64,000 nucleotides of DNA, taken from NCBI GenBank assembly GCA_003996215.1, contig QJPP01003488.1, forward strand, positions 1 to 64,000, in the 5' to 3' direction. How positions within the stretch are numbered: the stretch's first letter is position 1; every line of letters starts with the position of its first letter. Below are positions 56,607 through 64,000 of the stretch, piece after piece. Both the position numbers and the translations under genes were made by a program. The stretch is from Jaltomata sinuosa (taxonomy: Eukaryota > Streptophyta > Magnoliopsida > Solanales > Solanaceae). The notes below the pieces were generated by a model, which saw only the letters and a list, made by a program, of their open reading frames with translations, searched no databases and had not been told where the DNA came from.

Positions 56607-57850
56607 ACAGTTTTTATAGATAGTTCTCTTGGCATAGAATATTCATAATCTATACAGTAAATACATGTCCATATGATTCATTTGAAATAGAGCAAAATTA
56701 CTAGTTGATTCACTTAATCAGAGATTACCATCAGTTACCCAGAGTTCATAAATTATCATTAAGAGCTTACTATTTGTATAGTTGATTTCATTTATAATTA
56801 GTTATTCAGAGGCCTTCATGGCATCAGTTATTAAAATATAAAATAAGTGATGGTGGGGGAAGGTCATAGATATTGTATTCACTTGACTCACGAAGCAACT
56901 CTGCCTTGTGTACATTGCTGAGATCATAAACCCTTAGAGTTGAGCCTACGAGCGTACCAGTCTATTATGACTATATACCCTCAGAGTAGAGACATATATG
57001 GCGTACTTTCTTGTGGGCTGACTATCAGAGCTAATTCATTATGACGTATATTTAGAGATCATATACTACGATACTTATCAATCACATATGAGATTTAGAG
57101 ATAACAGAGTTAATATACCTTTAATATGATATAAAGCCCTCGAGGCTCATTTATTCAGAGGCTATCATTTATTCATTTAAGAGTACATAAGTTACATGAT
57201 TCCACAGAGTATTGTATCATTTTATCCCATATTAATAAAGATTCCAGAAGACACTTGTATAAAAATTTCAGAGTAATTCCACATGATTTATAGTTTCATA
57301 GGTTACTTCTGGGCATTGGCATATGTAGATCTCAGTTGAGCATAATATCCATCTTTCATTGTGTTAGCTTATCTATACTTGTTATTTTGTCTGTCTTACA
57401 TACCAGTACACGTTATATATGAACTGACACCCCTATGGCATTGAATGTTGCATTCTTTTAAATACAAGACCAGGTACACAGAGTTACAGACCTCCTCAGT
57501 AGGTACTATCGTATATCATCAGAGCAGTTGGTGAGACCCATTTCTCCCATGAGCCAGTATAGAGATAGTACTCCTTTTTGTTGTGCATATTTGCACAGTA
57601 TGGGTATGTCGGTGCCCTATCTCGACCACTTGACAGTTGCATAGTTTCTTACTCTTTTAGAGGCTTCATGAAAACTATAGTATAATCATTTTGTATCTTT
57701 TGGTCATATGCCATGGTTTATGCATGTATCATCCTTACCAATTGTCATTAGTACATAAATATTTTATATATCATCTGTCCTAGTTTATCTGCATAGAATA
57801 TTTGTATATGTATGGTACTTATCTACCCTATCCAGATTTAGGGCATGATA
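56607..57850 (+). mobile_element. 5' LTR of element D, right part
   Basis: Continuation of the LTR begun at 36869. It ends near 57850 (ggcatgata, probably a mutated ...tgaca) four bases before the PBS. There is no gene. That it is the rest of the same LTR is inferred from the nested position and the PBS. Confidence 0.65.
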
Positions 57851-57854
57851 AACT

Positions 57855-57872
57855 TGGTATCAGAGCCTAGGT
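57855..57872 (+). promoter_or_regulatory. tRNA-iMet primer binding site of element D
   Basis: tggtatcagagcctaggt: the first 12 bases are complementary to the 3' end of initiator tRNA-Met, the standard primer of many Ty3/gypsy elements including chromoviruses. Confidence 0.9.
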
Positions 57873-58071
57873 TCAAGTATCCCAGGGAATTATCTATGAA
57901 GCCGTGTCTAGTAGTGCCTTTCTTATGAATGTATTGCATGCCATATTTATAAATAAGGGGGTACTTGGACATTTAGGAAATATGACCTTCTTTTCATGTT
58001 CTAGATTGTGCGATAGAGCAAAGTTATTGGAAATTGATTTTGAATCATGCGTTAATCTTTATCTTTAGAGA

Positions 58072-59180
58072 TGCCTGCAAAGAAAAAGACTCAGACTAGT
58101 CCACGATCCACCACAGCCTCGGAGGTAGGGCCTAGTACATAATTACCTACTATTGAGGATCAAAAAGAGGCCCAGGGTGGCACCGTTAGACAAGCTATCC
58201 CTGATCCATAGCCATAATAAGCAGAAGGGCCTATAAGAGCCCCGATGCCTCCTGCCCTTTCATCTAACCCCTCAGACCAGGATATCAGGGAAGCCATTTA
58301 TTTGTTCACCCAGATAGTTGTTGCTCAGTCCTAGAGACAAGAAGCAGCATCCCTTAGTACATTTTCCCAGGGAGAGACATTTGGTTCCAATGTTTGAGAT
58401 TTCTTACATATGGGCCCTTCAGTTTAATTGGGTCTAAATCCACTGAGGATCCATAAGATTTATTGATGAGATTCAGAAAAAACTCAGAGTCATGCATGTG
58501 CCCGAGGCAGAGGCAGTTGATTTAGAAGTGTATTAGTTGAAGAATATAGCTACAGCCTGGTATAACATATGGAAAGACTCTAGAGGAGCAGATGCACCTC
58601 CACCAGTTTGGAAGGACTTTACAGAGGCCTTTTTAGACTATTTGACTATTTCTTTCCCTAGGAGATTCGAGATGCAAAGGCTGAAGAATTTTTAGCACTT
58701 AAGCAGAATAAAATAAGTGTAAAAGGGTACAACATCAAATTCAATCATCTAGGTAGATTTGCACCGGAGATGGTTAGTACTACACATGTAGGGTATATCG
58801 ATTTGTGGGTGGTCTTAAATCCAAACTGGTACACCCTTGTTCTATTGCAGTATTGAATAAAGAAATAAGCATTGCTCGGATAATGACATTTGCACAGCAG
58901 ATTGAGGAGCTCCAACAGAAAATAAGAGTAGAGTGTGAGTGAGATCAGAGTAAGAGGGATAGAACATCTAGCATTTATCAGGGAAGTTATAGAGCTTCTA
59001 ATTGAAGAGGGCCACCAAGGCCACCACCATTACCAGCCTATTCTACCACTCGACCTCCCTCCCAGTCCCAGAGGTCGAGGCTTGAGCAAAGACAGTAGTC
59101 TAGGGCACTAGGCCCATAGTTTCAGAGAGGTAAGGGTCGGGGATTATCACCTACGCCCCATTGTAGAGGGTCTAAGCCAT
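58072..59180 (+). pseudogene. gag of element D
   Basis: Starts MPAKKKTQTSPRSTTASEVG at 58072. Later gag-like traces are SSNPSDQDIREAIYLFTQIV (58260-58320), a typical capsid segment NKISVKGYNIKFNHLGRFAP (58705-58765), and a Pro/Gln/Arg-rich tail (about 59010-59160). Many stops and shifts are present and no intact zinc knuckle could be read. The type is a Tekay/Del-like gag. Confidence 0.75.
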
Positions 59181-60515
59181 ATGTATGCATTAGAAGGCCG
59201 ACAAGATTTAGAGGCATCACCAAATATGGTCACAGGTATCTTATCTATCTTCTCACATGATGTTTATGCATTGATAGATCCAGGGGATACTCTATCATAT
59301 GTTACTCCATTCATTGCTAAAAGATTTGAAGTAGGACCAAAATTATTGTGTGAGCCATTTTTTGTATCAACTCCAGTTGGAGATTCAGTTATAGTTCGAT
59401 GACTCTATAATAAATGCATAGTGACAATATATGGTTGAGACACTACAACAAATTTGTTTGAGCTCGATATGGTAGACTTTGATATTATCATGGGTATGGA
59501 TTGGTTATCATCCTATTATGCTATGGTTGATAGTCGGGCTAAGATTTCTCAATTTCACTTTCTGGATGAGCCAGTCATGGAATGGAAAGGTAGTGTCATG
59601 ATTCCTGTAGGTAGGTTTATTTCCTATCTTAAGGCCAGGAAGTTGATTTCCAAGGGATGTTTATATCCCCTAGTAATAGTAAGGGTTCTTGATGTTGAGA
59701 AAGAGACACTAACTCTTCAATCTGTGCCAATTGTGAATGAATATCCAGATGTGTTCCCTGAGGAGCTTCCAGGACTTCCTCTAGATAGAGAGATTGATTT
59801 TGGTATCAACGTAGATCCCGGTACTCAACCTATATCAATTCCACCCTATAGAATGGCCCCAACAAAGATGAAAGAGCTGAAAGCACAACTAAAAGATCTC
59901 TTGATATAGGATTTATCTGACCCAATATATCACCTTGGGGTGTACCTGTACTATTTATAGAAAAGAAAGATGGTTCATTGCACACGTGTATAGACCATCG
60001 AAAACTGAACAAAATTACTATAAAGAATAAGTATCCATTTCCCCAAATAGATAATTTATTTGATCAGTTGCAGGGTGCGAAATTCTTTTCAAAAATTGAT
60101 GTAAGATTCATATATCATCAGTTAAAGATCAGAGAAGCTGATATACCAAAGATAACTTTTCAGACTCGATATGGGAACTTTGAATTTCTTGTTATTTCCT
60201 TTGGTTTAACTAATGCCCCTGAAGCTTTTATGGATATGATGAATAGGGTCTTCAAACCCTTCATAGATCTGTTTGTGATTGTATTCATAGGTGACATTCT
60301 TATATATTTACATGGCAAGGAAAACCACGCAGATCACCTTAGAACATTATTGCATACTCTTAAAGATCATCAGCTACATGCCAAATTTTCCAAATGTGAG
60401 TTCTGGTTAGACTCTATAGCTTTTATTGGACATGTGATCTCTAGTGAGGGCATCAAAGTAGAATTTTAGAAGATTGAGATTTTGAAGAATTGGCCTAGGC
60501 CCACTACTCCCACAA
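59181..60515 (+). pseudogene. Protease-reverse transcriptase of element D, truncated
   Basis: Protease: DVYALIDPGDTLSYVTPFIA, where family members have DSG and this copy reads DPG. Then FELDMVDFDIIMGMDWLSSY and the linker PDVFPEELPGLPLDREIDF (59740-59805) precede RT. RT motifs: LNKITIKNKYPFPQIDNLFD, KIDVRFIYHQLKI, FGLTNAPEAFMDMMNRVF, then FVIVFIGDILIY (60272-60307), in which the first catalytic Asp of the FIDD/YVDD box is Gly. A frameshift near 59909 and a CGA-to-TGA-type stop at about 59924 break the frame. Pol ends at about 60515, where a reverse LTR begins, so RNase H and integrase are lost. Confidence 0.88.
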
Positions 60516-62835
60516 CGGTACTTGGAACCATAGTGATCACAAGTTAACCCATGACACTGGAAAAATACTAAAAACAAACACACTAATAACTGAGTGGAAG
60601 CTTAAACATATTTAAATAGGCAAAACTAAAATTTTATAAACTGAGTCTCTGAAAAGATAACAATCTAAAAATTGAATAAGACTGAACAATCTAACTATGT
60701 CAGAAAGTCTCTAGTTCTAGAAAAGATGAGTTACTGGGATAAGACCCAAGCTAAGTCTAAACTGCCTGAAATGAAAAACTGAAATAGCAAAACTAAAACT
60801 AAACTCCAAGTCCCCGAATGATGAGGACTCACCAAGCTGACTGGAGGTGCTGCTGAACTAATATCCACGAGTATGAGAGCAGGCTGCTAAATCTACATCA
60901 TGAAGGATGCAACTATGGAATATACTGAGTACGTGAGATGTACATATGTCATGATACAAAATATACTTGAAAGCATGCATAAAACTGAAATCATATAATA
61001 GTAGTAAAAATCTATAGTATGATGACTCAAAGTAATATCATAAGTTGAAAACATATTTTTTAACTATAAGTCATAAAGTAGTAAGTCTGAACTTGAGAGC
61101 TAAGAATCATGTACACTTATTAAACTTGAATTCATTTTAGTGGGGAGTTTCTCGTATCCGACATAGACCATATAAGCTATATGGAATCCAACTTTTGAAC
61201 CCTAGTTGGAAAAGTTTCCCTATAACTTACTGGCCTATAATACCATGTTTAGAGTAGAACCACTATCATGATCCCATTGAGAAAAATAAAACCTACGCTG
61301 GTCACGTAGTTTTGGACTTTGGTTGTCTGGAACCCCTGTCTGCTCGGTGCTAAATACTACTCCCAAAAACTATATTATAGCGCTCATATCATATCATGTG
61401 ACATATCTAGATGTCAAAATAATTCATAATCATAGATAAAAAATCTGGATGTCATACTACTCATGAACTTTAATTTTGAAAAATAGTTCACAGGTATTGA
61501 TGGCATATCAGGATGTCATACAAATTATAAAATTTACCGTTGTGAGCCTGATCTCCATATCATGTCGTAATTCATATACTGAAAGTCATGTATTTTAAAA
61601 CATGTCTTGTACATTATGCTATTAGCAAAAATCATGAAAAACTTGCTTAAAACATGCATAGCTTCATAGATTCAAAAAAATAGAGTTTTTGATTCATAAT
61701 ATCATAAAGGCTCTAAAATCATGCATAATCAAATTTTTAATAAGAACCATGATCATAAAACAACATAGGGAAACTAAATTTAAAGAACTAGTCTTAGTTG
61801 GGTAAAAAACCTAGATCATGGAGTTAGAAAATACTGGTAGAAACTCATGCATAATTATTTAAATAGGATTAGAAATCATGTAACATTTTAAAGAAATTGA
61901 ATTTATAGAAAACTTGCACAATTGGGTATGAACCCTAACTTTGTAGAATCATGAAACCAAGTAAAAAACATAAGGTTTTGGGCATAAGGGTGAAAGGGAC
62001 CCTTACTGAATACCCACATACCTAAACTTGAAGATTCTCAAGCTAGAACTAGAAGGTGGAGACTTGGAGTAGAAGCCCTAGGTCTTGAAACTTAAGAGAA
62101 CAATGTTTTCTTTCTTTCTGAAGTTGAATTGAGGGAATTAGGGGAAAAGAATGGACTAATATGACATAATCCCCTCTTAAGGACTTAAAATGACATAGTA
62201 TGGGTCTAAAAAATGGGGGAAAAGGACTTGATTACCCCCAATGAATGAATTAGAAAAATTAAATTCGGAGGTTCCACTGATGGGTCTACTGTTCATGGAA
62301 TGGGTTGACCCGTGGATACCTGGGAAGAAAAGGCTGGAAAACTGGCATTCTACGGGTCACTCTACTAGCCGTGGTTTGCATCTACGGATGGTAGACTTAC
62401 CCGTCAAATTTTAGGTCAAAATTTAAAGTCTCAGGTCTGTTTCACGGGTCCAAACTATGGACCGTAGTTTCGTTCTACGGGTCATAATCCTGTCCATAGA
62501 ACCTAACAGTGCTTCAGTAAATTGCCCATAACTTTTTGTTCTGGACTCGGATTAATAAGCGGTCAGTGGCGTTGGAAAGAAGACTAAAAAATATTTAATT
62601 TGACAGCTACTAAGCCACCTAACTCTTTATATTCTAGGAGATGTGATCATTTGAACTTGACCCTTATAAGAACTTATACTAAAACTAAATCGGTAGAAAA
62701 GCATTCAACTTAACTTTGTGCTAGAGGTTCCTTATGACCCTAATTCATATCCAATGGACTTTCCACACTTAAGAATTGATCATTACACTCATGGAAATGG
62801 TTAGGGTCTTACCTTAGAATTTTTGAGGTGTTATA
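60516..62835 (-). mobile_element. Truncated LTR E, reverse (TGTAACACC family)
   Basis: Minus-strand start TATAACACCTC at 62835 (second base mutated). On the + strand it aligns from acggtacttgg (60516) to the solo LTR at 29762 starting about 33 bp in, so the LTR's 3' terminus is missing and is joined straight to RT sequence. Shared blocks include the 'gatgaggactcaccaa' region (60820) and the gggtc/gtgg motif cluster (62280-62480). No gene is present. Confidence 0.75.
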
Positions 62836-64000
62836 ATATCTCCTCTTTGGGATCATTCATCCTCGAATGAAGACTACTAAGATGCGATTGGAGGGAAACG
62901 AAGGGCTGCAATCTCACCAACTGAGTTCTAAAGCTAATATATTGACATGGTAATTGATTTCTGACTGAAATATGAACTAAGCTGGGTTAGTGAGACATGT
63001 ATGCATACTAAAAGGGTGAGAACCACTGATGGGACATGAAACTAAATATCTAACATAATAAATGGTCTAGATTGAGAGTAGAGACTCAACTTAAACTCAT
63101 AGAGAACACATGCATTCTTAGAAATTGCAGTTAACTAAAAGAAACATAAAATTGAGAGGAGTAACTATACGAGAAAACTATTCTCTTCTAAACTGAACTT
63201 ACTGCCATGGACTGAATTGAATATAGGGCCTTTTGGCCTTAGGAATCATTACCAGTAGGTCTGAACTAATTTGATATTAGGAGTCTAGTATAAATCATAA
63301 AGAGATGGCTAAGCACGAATTATGAGCGTAACACTATCATATACATGATTAGAGTAAGGAAATCATAAGCACAATCTGTTCAAGAAATATGGTCTGAGCA
63401 TATACATGATGTAGCATGATTTTATTAGTTGTTAAGGCATATATTAAGGACTGGATTATGTACATAGAACTGAGCATACTGTGAGATATGAGTTTACCTA
63501 TATAACGTGCCACATGGCATAAAGCTGGGATTCATAGAATCATAGAGTAAGACTGGAATTGCTGTCTAAATTTGTTGCTTCTCATTCTAAGAATCTAAGT
63601 ATGGACATAGGTATACAAAAAGTACTTGGACCTTAGACGTGGTCATGGCATGAATACGTACAACATGGGTAGAGTGTCATCCTTGACTAAAGTACAAGGA
63701 ATATGCTGAGATAAGAATGGATTACCGACTTATCATAATTCTTTTCTGGAACTTATTACTATTCGAATCTCAAGGCTTATGTTGGTTGTTGACCTATCAT
63801 CTCCCCCTTATCTCAAAAGTCAATGTTCTAAGTCCTTGGAACTCTTCTCAAAACTAGGCTATAATCAAATAACTCTTGTAAGGTCGGAGTATCACTATAC
63901 TCATGGATTCTAAATTCCAACTAGAAGATTCTTTCTGATATACCTCTTAACTCCCTCTTGACCTTTAAGGCTATCACTATAGGATTCATACTATTTATAT
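62836..64000 (-). other. Internal DNA next to LTR E, no gene recognised
   Basis: Adjacent to the LTR the minus strand reads cgaggatgaatgatcccaaa and gaggagata, the pol-end/polypurine pattern seen before 3' LTRs of this family. So this is internal sequence of element E reading leftward on the minus strand. The remaining ~1.1 kb shows no convincing coding frame on either strand. The window ends here. Confidence 0.5.

Overview
The window is nuclear DNA of a flowering plant, most likely a Solanaceae species. It has GT-AG introns, a spliced ARF GTPase gene, a TS-type SINE tail ending in TTG repeats, L1 LINE and Stowaway-like debris, and large Tekay- and Athila-type Ty3/gypsy LTR retrotransposons. 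No prokaryotic feature is present. The species cannot be fixed from sequence alone.

There is one convincing cellular gene, an ARF1-class ADP-ribosylation factor on the + strand. Its 5' UTR exon lies near 20935-21040 and its CDS runs 21854-26875 in six coding exons that give a complete 181-aa protein. Introns 2 and 4 carry a SINE, a Stowaway-like MITE, a 21-bp ultra-truncated L1 and a 719-bp L1, most of them with clear target-site duplications. The gene sits between two repeat blocks.

Left block (1-20135). Remains of chromodomain Ty3/gypsy (Tekay-type) elements occupy 1-10333. These are an LTR tail joined directly to integrase (1-1381), two truncated LTRs fused tail-to-tail in opposite orientation (1382-6115), and an RNase H-integrase-chromodomain fragment with its 2.4-kb 3' LTR (6116-10333). 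Next comes AT-rich DNA with Helitron-like termini and an array of Stowaway-like repeats (13.8-16.3 kb). A 3.24-kb solo LTR with a perfect TSD (16371-19609) and a tandem hairpin-bearing repeat follow.

Right block (27150-64000). A degenerate tandem-exon fragment lies at 28359-29160. It is followed by a deleted Athila-like element on + (29167-36868) whose 5' LTR is split by a reverse solo LTR. Then comes an element (D) whose 5' LTR starts at 36869 and resumes at 56607. Between these halves sits an 18.35-kb Athila-like element on the - strand (38253-56606) with both LTRs, PBS, gag, PR, RT, RNase H, INT and an env-like ORF. That element is itself split by a 4.08-kb solo LTR (46360-50434, TSD acatc). 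This is a three-deep nest. D continues with a tRNA-Met PBS, gag, PR and RT until 60515, where a truncated reverse LTR begins.

Every mobile element appears inactive. Many in-frame stops are C-to-T or G-to-A changes, as expected from deamination of methylated cytosine. Observations I rate most worth pursuing: a covarying hairpin repeated downstream of the ORFs of the Athila-like elements; a 46-bp perfect fold-back at an inverted LTR junction; a GTCGTG-type motif array shared by otherwise different LTRs; and head-to-tail Helitron-like ends.
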